37,089 nt of DNA from TH1177 sp042138015 (GCA_042138015.1 JBHIVA010000021.1:1-37089); one strand, 5' to 3'. Numbered from the stretch's first letter, positions 9,052 to 18,640 are shown. Notes: a model not told the origin generated them from the sequence alone. Numbers and translations: made by a program.

Positions 9052-10779
9052 GTGACAGATACAATTCATCACGATGTTATTATTATTGGTTCAGGTCTAG
9101 CCGGTCTGAGGGCCGCTATTGCTGCCGCATATATCGAACCAAAAAAAATTAGCATTGGTGTTTTCTCAAAAGTTCAGGTCATGCGTTCACACTCAGTCTC
9201 CGCTGAGGGAGGTACTGCAGCGGTAATATTTGAAGATGAAGGAGATAACCAGGAATCACACATCTATGACACTATAAAAGGAAGTGATTTTCTTGCGGAT
9301 CAGGATGTAGCAGAAAGATTGGTGAAAAGTATACCCCATGAAATTTATCAATTAGATCACTGGGGGATGCCTTGGTCAAGAAGGGAAGATGGTAGAATTG
9401 GACAAAGAAAGTTCGGTGGTTATTCCTTTCCAAGAGCAACCTTTGCTCAGGATAAAGTGGGGTTTTACGAGATGCAAACTCTATATGATACCTGTCTTAA
9501 ATTCGATAATATTCATTTTTATAATGAATGGTTCTGCACAAGTATCCTAAAGGAAAATAATTCTTTCAGGGGAGTGACTGCCATTGAGCTCAAGAGTGGA
9601 GATTTTTATAAAATCAAATCTCCATCAGGAATTATCTGTACTGGAGGAGCTGGGAGAATTTACAGTTTCTCCACATATGCCTATTCTTCGACTCCAGATG
9701 GGATAGATATGGCATTTAGAGGAGGGCTTGCTATGAAGGATATGGAATTTGTTCAATTTCATCCTACAGGTATATTGCCTTCTGGTATACTTATAACGGA
9801 GGGTGCTAGGGGAGAAGGTGGATATTTAATAAATAACAAAGGGGAGAGATTTATGAAATATTATGCCCCTGAAAAATTGGAACTAGCTCCTAGGGATGTA
9901 GTATCGAGATCAATGATAAGGGAAATACAGGAAGGAAGAGGGTTTAAGCATGAATCGGGATATGATTGTCTCAAATTAGATTTAACTCACCTTGGAGATG
10001 AAAAGATAAAGGAAAGGCTTGCTGGGATAAGAGAAATTGGAATCAAATTTTCGGGTGTAGACGTTATTGACGAACCTATAGAGATCCGACCTGTATGTCA
10101 TTATATGATGGGAGGAATTCATACCAATTTGGATGGACAAACAGAACTGACAGGACTCTGGGCAGCAGGTGAAGCTGCTTGTAACAGTGTTCACGGCGCC
10201 AACCGCTTGGGAGCAAACTCTACTTCTGAGTGCATAGTCTGGGGAAGAATAACAGGAGAACTTGCTGCAAATTTCGCATTAGATTTTAAAAATAAAAATA
10301 AAACAATTGATTTTTCTCATGAACAGGTCAATATAGAGGAAAAAAGAATCTATGACGGAATATTCAGAGGTAGAGGAGATGTGAATCCATATGAAGTAAG
10401 AAAAGAATTGACTGATACTATGGACGAAAAGGCCTATGTCTTTAGAACAGAAGAGTCTCTTGTAGAAGGTCTTAAAAAAGTTAGGGAGCTAAAGGCGCAA
10501 ACATGGAAACATGTAAATGATAAATCAAAGGAATATAATACGAACTTTGTAAATGTGATGGAGGTTGATGCTATGTTGAGAACCGCTGAGGTAGTATTAT
10601 TAGGAGCAATTACTAGACGTGAATCGAGAGGTGCTCATTCAAGAATAGATTATCCTAATAGAGATGATATCAACTTTTTAAAACATACTCTTGCTTATTT
10701 TAATCCTGCCGGCGAACCAAATATGACATGGCATCCCGTAGTATTTACTCGATATGCGCCAGTGGAGAGGAAGTATTAA
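9052..10779 (+). CDS. sdhA: Succinate dehydrogenase flavoprotein subunit
   Basis: Oxidises succinate to fumarate and carries covalent FAD; cytoplasmic face of the membrane complex II. The start is GTG (9052), preceded by a TATA-like element at about 9003-9014. Residues 13-18 are the dinucleotide-binding GSGLAG. RSHSVSAEGG contains the His (about 47) expected to bind FAD covalently. FHPTGI, REIQEGRG and HYMMGGIHTN line the active site, and GLWAAGEAACNSVHGANRLG is the second FAD motif. Length (575) is normal. It is the first gene of the sdhACDB operon and ends with no spacer before sdhC. Confidence 0.97.
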   Translation: MTDTIHHDVIIIGSGLAGLRAAIAAAYIEPKKISIGVFSKVQVMRSHSVSAEGGTAAVIFEDEGDNQESHIYDTIKGSDFLADQDVAERLVKSIPHEIYQLDHWGMPWSRREDGRIGQRKFGGYSFPRATFAQDKVGFYEMQTLYDTCLKFDNIHFYNEWFCTSILKENNSFRGVTAIELKSGDFYKIKSPSGIICTGGAGRIYSFSTYAYSSTPDGIDMAFRGGLAMKDMEFVQFHPTGILPSGILITEGARGEGGYLINNKGERFMKYYAPEKLELAPRDVVSRSMIREIQEGRGFKHESGYDCLKLDLTHLGDEKIKERLAGIREIGIKFSGVDVIDEPIEIRPVCHYMMGGIHTNLDGQTELTGLWAAGEAACNSVHGANRLGANSTSECIVWGRITGELAANFALDFKNKNKTIDFSHEQVNIEEKRIYDGIFRGRGDVNPYEVRKELTDTMDEKAYVFRTEESLVEGLKKVRELKAQTWKHVNDKSKEYNTNFVNVMEVDAMLRTAEVVLLGAITRRESRGAHSRIDYPNRDDINFLKHTLAYFNPAGEPNMTWHPVVFTRYAPVERKY

Positions 10780-11280
10780 ATGAAAAAATCTAATAATGCG
10801 GATTTATCAAAAAACAATCCCAGACCAGATGATCCTCATATTATCTCTAATAATAGAACCAATAGAGAGGGACTAAAAGGATGGCTTAATCCCTCTAGGT
10901 ACGGATGGGAAAGGGTTTCATATTGGTTACAACGTTTGACTGGAGTATTCCTTTTGGTATACTTTATAGGACATGTTTATGAAACCAGCTCTCTAATTGA
11001 TGGGCCAGATGCTTGGGCCGCGATGCTCGAAATGACACAGACTATTTGGGGACATCTCTTTTTAATATTAGTTATAGGAGCAAGTACATTTCATACAGGG
11101 AATGGTATCCGATTGATCTTTACTCAAGCGGGAAAGGGATTGGGCAAGCCAGGAAGACCAGATTATCCATACGAACCCACATCAATTAACTCTAAACAAC
11201 AATCAGGAATATGGATAGCTCTTGTATTATCTGCTGTTGCCATGTTATATGGCGCAAGTGTTTTGTTTGGAGGGGAATAA
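10780..11280 (+). CDS. sdhC: Succinate dehydrogenase cytochrome b subunit (SdhC-like)
   Basis: The ATG directly abuts the sdhA stop. After a polar N-terminus the protein shows LNPSRYGWERVSYWLQRLTG, typical of SdhC ahead of helix 1, and three membrane helices (residues about 57-70, 90-108, 143-160). Histidines in FIGHVYET and STFHTGNGIRLI are candidate heme b and quinone-pocket ligands. It anchors SdhAB to the membrane and passes electrons to the quinone. The classical SdhC/D anchors are used, rather than the cysteine-rich SdhE/HdrB type of some crenarchaea. Confidence 0.88.
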   Translation: MKKSNNADLSKNNPRPDDPHIISNNRTNREGLKGWLNPSRYGWERVSYWLQRLTGVFLLVYFIGHVYETSSLIDGPDAWAAMLEMTQTIWGHLFLILVIGASTFHTGNGIRLIFTQAGKGLGKPGRPDYPYEPTSINSKQQSGIWIALVLSAVAMLYGASVLFGGE

Positions 11281-11286
11281 GTTCTA

Positions 11287-11676
11287 TTGAAAAATCGTTT
11301 AAGAAATTATGGAAACGGGAAATCTCTTTTGAAGGAAAGTCAGATAATGAAGATACACTACATTACTGGAGTTTGTGCTCTGGTAGTTGTGGCTGTGCAT
11401 ATAATGATGAGGCTAATAATGCCTTATAACATGTCTTTAGAGTTTGAAAATGTTATTTTAAATTATAAGAATATTTTTTATGCAATTTTGCTTGAATCTA
11501 TTCTTGTTCTTATTGCAATACATGGCTTTAATGGTCTAAGAATTATATTATTGGAATTAAGACAGAATACAATGTGGGAAAAAGGAGTAAATATTTTTAT
11601 AATAATTGCTATGATTGGAATAGTTGTCTATGGAACAAGAACAATAATAGTTGCAAACGGGCTCTCTTTAATTTGA
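11287..11676 (+). CDS. sdhD: Succinate dehydrogenase membrane anchor (SdhD-like)
   Basis: The TTG start lies 6 bp after sdhC, and the 129 residues hold three hydrophobic helices. HYITGVCALVVVAVHIMMRL and LIAIHGFNGLRIILLEL carry the histidines expected for heme b and the HGxxGLR pattern of SdhD. It is inferred to pair with SdhC in complex II. Methionines within the first 22 codons (for example the ATG at 11347) are alternative starts. Confidence 0.85.
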   Translation: MKNRLRNYGNGKSLLKESQIMKIHYITGVCALVVVAVHIMMRLIMPYNMSLEFENVILNYKNIFYAILLESILVLIAIHGFNGLRIILLELRQNTMWEKGVNIFIIIAMIGIVVYGTRTIIVANGLSLI

Positions 11677-11702
11677 AAGAATTAGGAAATATGTGATATA
11701 GA

Positions 11703-12602
11703 ATGAATCGAAGTACTAATATTGAAAATGAGACCAAACAAACAAATCTAAAAAAAGATAATCAAACTAATTCCAAATTTAATAAGAATAAAGATACAGT
11801 TAATAAGAATATCGTAGACAATATTAATCTCAAAATCTTTAGAATAAATGCTGTTAAAGGTAGTTCACAAGCGTCTCCACACTATGACATGTTTAAAGTT
11901 CCAGTAAAAAGATGGACTACTGTGCTTGACGCATTACTATACGCTAAAAGTTATCAAGACAGCAGTATTGGAATACGATATTCTTGTAGAATGGCTTCAT
12001 GTGGTTCTTGTGGTATGAAAATAAATGGCAAGCCCAGGTTAGCTTGTTACACAAAGATATCTGAACTTGAAGGAGATACAATTACTTGTGAACCCCTTCC
12101 CAACTTTCCATTTATACGTGACCTAGTTACTGATTTTTCACAATTCTTTGAACATCATAGAAACATTATGCCTTTTATACAAAGTGACAAAGCTGACATG
12201 AAAGATAAAAATGAATTAACAGAATTTTCACAGACTCCAGAAGACCTAGACAAATTCTTGCAATTCTCATATTGCATTAAATGCGGTTTATGCTATTCGG
12301 CTTGTCCAACAGTAGCAACTGATACAAAATTCCCTGGTCCGCAGGCACTCTCACAAGCGTATCGATATTTTTCGGATTCGAGAGATTCTGATAAATCTAA
12401 CAGACTTAATATTATAGACGATCGACATGGCATATGGAGATGTCATTTCGCTGGTTCATGTAGTCATGTTTGTCCTAAAGGTGTAGATCCAGCTTTAGGT
12501 ATTCAATTACTTAGAAATCACTTACTAGGATTTTCAAAAAACGAAAAGAAAATATCATCTCTACAAGACAGATCCAATAAAAATAAGATACAAGAAAAGT
12601 AA
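11703..12602 (+). CDS. sdhB: Succinate dehydrogenase iron-sulfur subunit
   Basis: Carries electrons from FAD to the membrane subunits. The [2Fe-2S] site is CRMASCGSCG plus C115 (Cys 95, 100, 103, 115). The [4Fe-4S] site is CIKCGLCYSAC (191, 194, 197, 201). The remaining cluster ligands are C247, C253 and C257 in CHFAGSCSHVCPKG. The first 45 residues are a Lys/Asn/Thr-rich extension not needed for the ferredoxin fold; a later start is possible but no good one is seen. It is last in the operon, 26 bp after sdhD. Confidence 0.96.
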   Translation: MNRSTNIENETKQTNLKKDNQTNSKFNKNKDTVNKNIVDNINLKIFRINAVKGSSQASPHYDMFKVPVKRWTTVLDALLYAKSYQDSSIGIRYSCRMASCGSCGMKINGKPRLACYTKISELEGDTITCEPLPNFPFIRDLVTDFSQFFEHHRNIMPFIQSDKADMKDKNELTEFSQTPEDLDKFLQFSYCIKCGLCYSACPTVATDTKFPGPQALSQAYRYFSDSRDSDKSNRLNIIDDRHGIWRCHFAGSCSHVCPKGVDPALGIQLLRNHLLGFSKNEKKISSLQDRSNKNKIQEK

Positions 12603-12674
12603 TAACTATGTCATATGATTGATTTCTCTTTAAATTTTTTCCAAAAGAAAAAATATAGTTATTATTGTATCATT

Positions 12675-12691
12675 TGATTTTAGTTTTTTTT
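12675..12691 (+). terminator. T-rich terminator of the sdh operon
   Basis: T-tracts at about 12630-12640 and 12680-12690 lie between sdhB and the convergent DUF1264 gene. Position and U-tract character suggest archaeal termination; there is no supporting hairpin. Confidence 0.35.
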
Positions 12692-12783
12692 ATGTGAATT
12701 GACTTGTATTAAACTTGAAACTTTGTTGATCTTTTATGTAACTGAAAGACGTGTCAAAATAAAAGAAAAGATTGGAATAAAAT

Positions 12784-13407
12784 TTATCCTGTTAATTCCT
12801 CTATAATAACGACCTTAGGTTCACCGATAGGATATTTGTCTCCATATTGCCAGAAATATACTATTTTTCCATAAGTTTCATCCAATATGGGTTTTGCAGC
12901 CATTGCCTCTTCCTCTGTCATATCTGGAAGTTTAGCATTGACCTTTGGTAATTCATTTAAATGGTAATGCCAGAATTTTTTCTCTTCAGTTGGAAGTTCA
13001 TTATATTGTTCTGAAGTTATAACATATTCAAAGCCATATGGCTTATCTTGATCCCCCATTCCAGTCGGAAACAAAAGACATGCAGCAGTCATATCATCAT
13101 AAACTTTGCAATGATGATGAACGATTAGATCTAGAACAGATTTATTATTTGTAGCAGTATTATTGGGATTAATATGATTAATTGCTTCTATGTGAAGGTC
13201 ATTAAAACCTTTAATTGCAGGATACTCGATCTGCCTTGGGTTCAACATTTCATTATAAAGAGTATCTGACGAATTAGTATCGTTTTCGTTTTCTGTTTGA
13301 GCATATGCTGTAGGTATTAGTAATGTGATAGAAATCGTAGCTGATATTCCAACAATAATCAGGTATATTACATTTGAATTTTCATTTTTCACGGTATATA
13401 CTTTCAT
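12784..13407 (-). CDS. Secreted DUF1264 (OBAP-like) protein
   Basis: An N-terminal Sec signal (hydrophobic residues about 12-32, cleavage expected after AYA at 36) precedes a DUF1264 domain. Family hallmarks are VHHHCKVYDDMTAACLLF (His triad at about 97-99, then Cys), FEYVITSEQYNELPTEEKKFWHYH, and YGKIVYFWQYGDKYPIGEPK. Plant relatives are oil-body-associated proteins and prokaryotic members are exported; the biochemical role is unknown. The His/Cys cluster may bind metal (inference). It is convergent with the sdh operon and has no operon partner. Confidence 0.85.
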   Translation of the reverse strand: MKVYTVKNENSNVIYLIIVGISATISITLLIPTAYAQTENENDTNSSDTLYNEMLNPRQIEYPAIKGFNDLHIEAINHINPNNTATNNKSVLDLIVHHHCKVYDDMTAACLLFPTGMGDQDKPYGFEYVITSEQYNELPTEEKKFWHYHLNELPKVNAKLPDMTEEEAMAAKPILDETYGKIVYFWQYGDKYPIGEPKVVIIEELTG

Positions 13408-13896
13408 AAATAGATAATTATTAAATATTATCGATCAATTACATTTGAATATGAGACCAATAATTCTTTCATCTTAAATAGATACATCTATAAAAATAGT
13501 TTTTAAAAAATATTTCGTATCAATTTAATTTCTGATATCCCATCACAAGAAAAATATGAAAGACAGTTCTTTCTCATATTGTATGCTCTTTATACATTGC
13601 TTTTATAAATTTAGAATTAGTCAACATCTATAGCATCAACAGTTTGACACGTAGATCTTATATTTATTCTATTCAATCTTATATTGGTCGAGAAAAATTT
13701 TTGTATCAAAATATACAATCCAATTGGTTTTATAAAAAATAATCGACATAATCTCCTGTGTATAGGATTATTAAAAATTCACTAAAATCCTATACAATAA
13801 AATGAATGAATTATAACAGGAATAAAATTGCTAGTAACTATTGAATTTAGCTAATTATATACTTGTTTTGTATAATATCCAATAACTATTCATTCA
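13408..13896. other. Gene-free region, 489 bp, with a strong inverted repeat
   Basis: AT-rich and without ORFs. It holds the DUF1264 promoter (TATA-like ATATTTAATA just upstream of 13407) and the inverted repeat listed at 13759-13796. Confidence 0.45.
13759..13796. repeat. 11-bp perfect inverted repeat, 16-nt loop
   Basis: TGTATAGGATT (13759-13769) and AATCCTATACA (13786-13796) are exact reverse complements. The structure lies about 100 bp beyond the stop of the leftward DUF59 gene. It could be a terminator-like hairpin, an operator, or a small RNA. No flanking direct repeat or transposase is seen. Confidence 0.6.
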
Positions 13897-14223
13897 TTAT
13901 TTGGATTTTTCGGGATACTTGCTTTCGTTAACCTGCTTGTTAATTGCTTCTGCCATAAAATGATTACTAACGTTAATCTTCACCTCTTGAATATCTCCTA
14001 CTTTATAAATATTATCTCTTACATCTTGAGCAATTTTAAAGCCAAAAACTGCAGGACAAAAAGGACTTGTTAAGTGCAAATCGACATCCACTTTATTCTT
14101 ATTTATATCTACCTTGTCAATCAATTCCAATTCCATTATAGAAACCCCTATTTCAGGATCGACTATTTTAGACAATTCATCAAAAATTAGTCTACGAGTA
14201 TTTTGTAAATCTTCAGACATCAT
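13897..14223 (-). CDS. MIP18/DUF59 iron-sulfur assembly protein (SufT/PaaD-like)
   Basis: 108 residues from tandem ATGs (MMSEDL; either may be used). The DUF59 core is clear: LSKIVDPEIGVSIMELELI (residues about 18-36), a strand pair, LTSPFCPAVF with the conserved Cys56, and VKINVS near the end. Family members help assemble or deliver Fe-S clusters. It stands divergent from argH. The SDH iron-sulfur subunit nearby is a possible client, but no direct link is shown. Confidence 0.9.
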   Translation of the reverse strand: MMSEDLQNTRRLIFDELSKIVDPEIGVSIMELELIDKVDINKNKVDVDLHLTSPFCPAVFGFKIAQDVRDNIYKVGDIQEVKINVSNHFMAEAINKQVNESKYPEKSK

Positions 14224-14386
14224 CTAATTTTTACCCCAAACCATATATAATTATTGATAGTTATAAGCCTAAACTACCTGGATTTCATTCTTTACCATTA
14301 TACTTAGTATAAAAAGACATGATTGAAAAGCGTATTCATCGATAAATATATTATATTGATATTCTGTTTAATAGTGATAAATATAC

Positions 14387-15904
14387 TTGTACCGATCTAG
14401 ACAGAAAGAAAATCTAGATAAAAAAGTCCTAGATTTCCTTTCTTCATTAGAGGATGATGTTAATTTATTTTATTATGATATTATCGGAACTCAAGCGCAT
14501 TGTTTAATGTTAAAAAAAATAGGAATATTAGATCAAGATGAGTTATCAAAAATTCTTAAATCATTAAATAAATTAAAGGAAGATTTTAATGATAAGAATA
14601 AAGTCCAAAAGATATTATCTATCTCTGATTCTACTTCTGAAGATATACATGAACATGTTGAATCTTTAGTGATACGAGATTTAGGGATAGAAATAGGTGG
14701 AAAGATACATACCGGACGGTCTAGAAATGATCAAGTAGTCGTAGATATCTTAATGAAGGTTAGGGATGATTTACTCACTATATCGGAATTTATAATCAAA
14801 TTGATTAATTCATTAATTAAACGATCTAAAGAATTTCAGACAACTATCGTATCATTATATACACATCTCCAACAGGCACAAATTGGAACATTCTCTCACT
14901 ATCTGCTTTCTTATTCCTATAATTTGTTGCGCGATAATGAAAGATTTAACTCTCTCTTTGATCGGATAAATAAATCACCTTTAGGTGCTTGTGCAATAGG
15001 AGGTACTAGTATACCAATAGATAGGGAGTTTACTGCATCGCTATTAGGGTTCGATGGGTTAATTGAAAATTCTATAGATGCTACAACGTCACGAGACGTA
15101 TTGATCGAATTTTTATCTACACAGGCTCTTTTAATGACATCTCTAAACCGTATTTCAGAAGATTTTATTTTATGGTCAACTACTGAGTTTAATTATATAG
15201 AACTCGATAACAGATACAGTTCTACTTCAAGTGTAATGCCGCAAAAGAAAAATCCTGATCCTTTGGAAATTCTTCGTTCTCATTCATCCATAGTTGTAGG
15301 AAATCTTTTTACAGCTATGAATATAATAAAAAATCTTCCTAGTGGTTATAGTAGAGATTTACAGGATCTCAAATCATTATTGTGGAAATCTACTGAAATC
15401 ATAATTAATTCCTTAGTAATTATGAAGGAAATAATAGACACATTTAAAGTAAATGAAGAGATTGCCTTAAATCATGCAGTTAATGGTTATGGTATTGCAT
15501 TAGATTTAGCCGAAGAATTAGTAATAAAATACAGCATTCCTTTCCGTCAAACACATAAATTGATAGGAAATTTGGTAGAATACGCAATTAAAAATTATGA
15601 CAATTTACCGTTAAATAAATTACCAAAAGAGGAAATATATAAAATTGTCCACTCTTTTGATTTCGTCTCAAATCCTGATGAGTTGGTAGATATAATTAGC
15701 AAATCTAATTCAGAAAAGTCAATATATGTTAGAAAATCAACAGGTTCTCCGAATCCTGAAGAACAGAAAAAAATGTCAGTTTCACTAGAAGATTCTATAA
15801 AAGCAATGAACAATGTATTAGATAAAAGAAAGAGTAAATTAAATCGAACTTTCAAAAATCTTGAGGAACTTATTCTAGATAACTGCAGAAGAGATGAAAA
15901 ATAA
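14387..15904 (+). CDS. argH: Argininosuccinate lyase
   Basis: Last step of arginine synthesis: argininosuccinate to arginine and fumarate. It starts at TTG giving MYRSRQK, a usual ArgH N-terminus. Family motifs: HTGRSRNDQV (108-117), YTHLQQAQ with catalytic His160, and the lyase signature SSVMPQKKNPDP (about 281-292) with the mobile catalytic serine. Length 505 is slightly above the common 460-490, mainly through C-terminal residues. It is monocistronic here; other arg genes are not in the window. Confidence 0.96.
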   Translation: MYRSRQKENLDKKVLDFLSSLEDDVNLFYYDIIGTQAHCLMLKKIGILDQDELSKILKSLNKLKEDFNDKNKVQKILSISDSTSEDIHEHVESLVIRDLGIEIGGKIHTGRSRNDQVVVDILMKVRDDLLTISEFIIKLINSLIKRSKEFQTTIVSLYTHLQQAQIGTFSHYLLSYSYNLLRDNERFNSLFDRINKSPLGACAIGGTSIPIDREFTASLLGFDGLIENSIDATTSRDVLIEFLSTQALLMTSLNRISEDFILWSTTEFNYIELDNRYSSTSSVMPQKKNPDPLEILRSHSSIVVGNLFTAMNIIKNLPSGYSRDLQDLKSLLWKSTEIIINSLVIMKEIIDTFKVNEEIALNHAVNGYGIALDLAEELVIKYSIPFRQTHKLIGNLVEYAIKNYDNLPLNKLPKEEIYKIVHSFDFVSNPDELVDIISKSNSEKSIYVRKSTGSPNPEEQKKMSVSLEDSIKAMNNVLDKRKSKLNRTFKNLEELILDNCRRDEK

Positions 15905-16021
15905 TATTAATTTTTTTGGTAAGTGAAAGAATTCTATATATTTAAAAGATATATTTTATTGTCATATAAAAGATTATTTATTTCTTAAATATGGATATAT
16001 AATGATCAAATTTATATATAA

Positions 16022-16117
16022 TAGCCCGGCCCAGATTCGAACTGGGGTCAAAGGCTCCAAAGGCCTTTATGCTTGGCCACTACATTCGGCGGGTAGTATA
16101 ATTCCCTCCACCGGGCT
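16022..16117 (-). tRNA. tRNA-Gln (TTG) with a 23-nt intron in the D arm
   Basis: The acceptor strands AGCCCGG (5' end at 16117) and CCGGGCT pair perfectly, with discriminator A at 16022. The anticodon arm AAGGC-CTTTGGA-GCCTT gives anticodon TTG. The T arm CCCAG-TTCGAAT-CTGGG is standard. The D arm is normal only if 16085-16107 (23 nt) is removed, leaving a 73-nt tRNA. That segment sits after G10. The predicted bulge-helix-bulge fits: exon CGGU (positions 5-8) pairs with intron GCCG, with 3-nt bulges each cut after the second base. GGG and CCC inside the intron form the inner stem. CCA is not encoded. Confidence 0.9.
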
Positions 16118-16157
16118 TCCGGGCATTATTCCGTATTAAATTACTTGGATTATAATG

Positions 16158-17327
16158 TTATGGATTTTTAAGAAATTTTTTAAATTCCTCTATAGGATCA
16201 TCCATATTATCAATTAGTTTTAAGGATTTTTCAAACAATCGTTTACTAAATACTGAAGAGGAGGAATATGCATTTAAACCAATATTTGTATTTTTCCAGT
16301 CAATGAATTTTGCCTTGGATCTTTTCTTTTCGGTAATATCTTTCTTTGTTAATTGGGATATTACATATGATATATATCCAGTAAGTTCCTTATGATTTCT
16401 TATTTTTTTGATAAATCCTGACTTTACTAGAAAGGTTTCTACATAAAAATTGATAGGCGCAATAGAGATAACAGGTTTTCCAAGTAACGCTGCTTCTGCA
16501 CTCATTGTACCTCCAGCACCTACAAAAAGGTCTATATTTTTTAACAATGCTATTCCATCAACAACATTTTCCAACACACGAACTTTATTTTCATATCTAT
16601 TCTTGAAAAACTCTATTTGATCTTGATATCTAGCGAGTATCAAGATGTCACAATAAAAGGAAAATTTTGTTATTATACTATCTATTAAATCTACAGAATT
16701 TTTTACATTCTTGTTATCTGCTATATATGAGGCTTTCACTTCTTCAGGTCTAACTAAGATAGTTGTCTGTCTTTCCTTTTTGTATTCAGAATTCCCATAA
16801 AAATTAAATTGATTTTTGCTATTTTCTAATTCTTTCTTTATCCAAACGACCGGATCTAATGCCCTGTATCTTGTAATCCTTGATTTACTAATCCCAAAAT
16901 TTATCAATGTCTTATAGGGTATTACCCAAGGGCAAAAAAGTCGGGTAGAAAGTGGAATGCAGAGTCTTGCCACCGCTTCTGCATGAGGCGAATCGTTAAA
17001 GAGATAGTGATCTACACCCAATCCAAATGATACACGAGAAGCTTCTGGTGAGGAGAAAGAAACAGTCAAATCAGGTTCAAAAGATTTAATTATATCTGCA
17101 AGCTTTCTGATTCTTTCCGTACTCGCTACTAGTTTTTCATACCTGTTATTTCCACCATGCCTTCCAACAATCCTTATATTTAGATTTTGTATTTTTGCTA
17201 ACTCGATTACTTCTCGATACTTTCTTCCAGTACATAATATTTCATGCCCAGATTCCTGCAAATCTTGAACAAAATACTTGAAGAACATGATTTGCTTAGG
17301 GGTAAGAATATCAAACCAAATCCTCAA
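16158..17327 (-). CDS. DUF354 glycosyltransferase-like protein
   Basis: 389 residues from TTG. The N-terminus MRIWFDILTPKQIMFFKYFVQDLQESGHEIL is the DUF354 hallmark, related to GT-B enzymes and UDP-GlcNAc 2-epimerases. SFSSPEASRVSFGLGVDHYLFNDSPHAE follows in the N-lobe. In the C-lobe, DLFVGAGGTMSAEAALLGKPVIS (about 260-282) is the nucleotide-sugar-binding GGTMxxEAALLGxP motif. It is predicted to act on a sugar nucleotide in the cytoplasm, as a transferase or epimerase; the family has no agreed reaction. It lies beside the dehydrogenase-like gene and the glycan genes at 18808-20957. Confidence 0.85.
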   Translation of the reverse strand: MRIWFDILTPKQIMFFKYFVQDLQESGHEILCTGRKYREVIELAKIQNLNIRIVGRHGGNNRYEKLVASTERIRKLADIIKSFEPDLTVSFSSPEASRVSFGLGVDHYLFNDSPHAEAVARLCIPLSTRLFCPWVIPYKTLINFGISKSRITRYRALDPVVWIKKELENSKNQFNFYGNSEYKKERQTTILVRPEEVKASYIADNKNVKNSVDLIDSIITKFSFYCDILILARYQDQIEFFKNRYENKVRVLENVVDGIALLKNIDLFVGAGGTMSAEAALLGKPVISIAPINFYVETFLVKSGFIKKIRNHKELTGYISYVISQLTKKDITEKKRSKAKFIDWKNTNIGLNAYSSSSVFSKRLFEKSLKLIDNMDDPIEEFKKFLKNP

Positions 17328-17479
17328 ATTGATATGATAATTAAATTTCCAAAGAAATGAATACTTTTCTTTAATTAAATAAAATATAACTGATGGTATA
17401 AATTATTAAGCTTATTATCTACCATAAAATAATTAGGTAAAAGAAATCAATAAATTTACTAAGGAGAAAATTTCATATT

Positions 17480-18640
17480 TTGATATCTAATTTGCAGTCG
17501 TCTCCAGATTTAGTTATATTCGGATTAAGCACTGAAGGATATAACTTTGCATCAGCACTAGTTACTGCTGGTTATAAGGTTTCGATTGTAGATGAATCCT
17601 CTAAGCTTGGTATACAATTAAACAATGACATTACAAGAACTTACTCACGGGCTAGTGACCTTATAGTAGATGAGTCTTTACTTCAGCCTCAATCATTGGA
17701 TGAGGTTATTGGAAATGCTTCATATCTATTTTTTTCCCCAAAAATAAGAAAAATTGGTCAAGATGTTAAAGTCGATATATCTTCCAAGTTCATTGACGCA
17801 ATAAAATCAGTCAATAAAGATACATCAATTATCTACACTTTACCAACAGGAATAGGAGGTAATAATGAAAATATTGACATTATAGAACACACTACGGGAA
17901 TGATGATAGGAGATGTACTTTCCTACTATTATATGCCTGTAAACTCTGGACCAATTCTGTCATCTAATACTATTCTTGGTAGCTTTAATACAAAAAAAGA
18001 TCCTTTCTTAGAAAAAATGCTTTATAGTATAAACAATCAACAAATCAATTTCGCTAATATTTCGTCTGTAGAGCTAACTTATGTATCTAGGATACTAAGA
18101 CACTACTCTGGTATTGCAAGTGTATTAGAGGTTTGTAAATACGCAAGCGGTTTTGAAGTAGATAACCACATTTTAGATAATTTTTATAAAGATTTGTATC
18201 TGGATGATATCACTAATGGGTTACATGATTTACGGATAATTCAACATTCTCTCCAAGGAAATAACCCGTTAATATATCTCGTCAATGGTACAATCAAAAG
18301 CATAGAAAGTTATCTTAAAAATTTAATAGATAAAATACGTTATTTGTTAAAGAAGAAAGAATTAAAGGCTAGTAGAACTCGCATATCTATTTCATGGACA
18401 TTAGATATTCACGAAATGAGAGGAGATAAAATTGAGATTTTTTCTTTACTAGAATCAAGACTGCGTGATTATATAGGTGAGGTAGAACGAGGAGGGAAAA
18501 ACTCTCTTGATAACTACCCTAGCGATAAAACTACCATATCCATCGCTTGTTCAAAGAGTGACTATAATTTTTTAACCAAAAATAATCTCAGTGAATCCAT
18601 TATTGTTAAGGCAAATCCTGTCTGTGAAGTTATAGCATAA
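17480..18640 (+). CDS. Degenerate nucleotide-sugar dehydrogenase-like protein
   Basis: 386 residues from TTG; an AAGGAG lies 13 bases upstream, unusual in this window. Residues about 10-38 form a Rossmann start (LVIFGLSTEGYNFASALVTAGYKVSIVDE). The middle resembles the UDP-glucose/GDP-mannose dehydrogenase fold (VNKDTSIIYTLPTGIGG; MMIGDVLSYYYMPVNSGP; a long helix at about 205-235). The catalytic GGxCxPxD cysteine motif is not found, and the C-terminal third is divergent. Oxidation by the usual thioester route is therefore unlikely. It may be a non-oxidative relative, a partner subunit or a reductase. The neighbouring genes support a sugar-nucleotide role. Confidence 0.55.
   Translation: MISNLQSSPDLVIFGLSTEGYNFASALVTAGYKVSIVDESSKLGIQLNNDITRTYSRASDLIVDESLLQPQSLDEVIGNASYLFFSPKIRKIGQDVKVDISSKFIDAIKSVNKDTSIIYTLPTGIGGNNENIDIIEHTTGMMIGDVLSYYYMPVNSGPILSSNTILGSFNTKKDPFLEKMLYSINNQQINFANISSVELTYVSRILRHYSGIASVLEVCKYASGFEVDNHILDNFYKDLYLDDITNGLHDLRIIQHSLQGNNPLIYLVNGTIKSIESYLKNLIDKIRYLLKKKELKASRTRISISWTLDIHEMRGDKIEIFSLLESRLRDYIGEVERGGKNSLDNYPSDKTTISIACSKSDYNFLTKNNLSESIIVKANPVCEVIA

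Noticed and set aside
11211..11429. 72-residue rightward ORF
   Set aside because: It spans the sdhC-sdhD junction in a wrong frame; both real genes explain the sequence.
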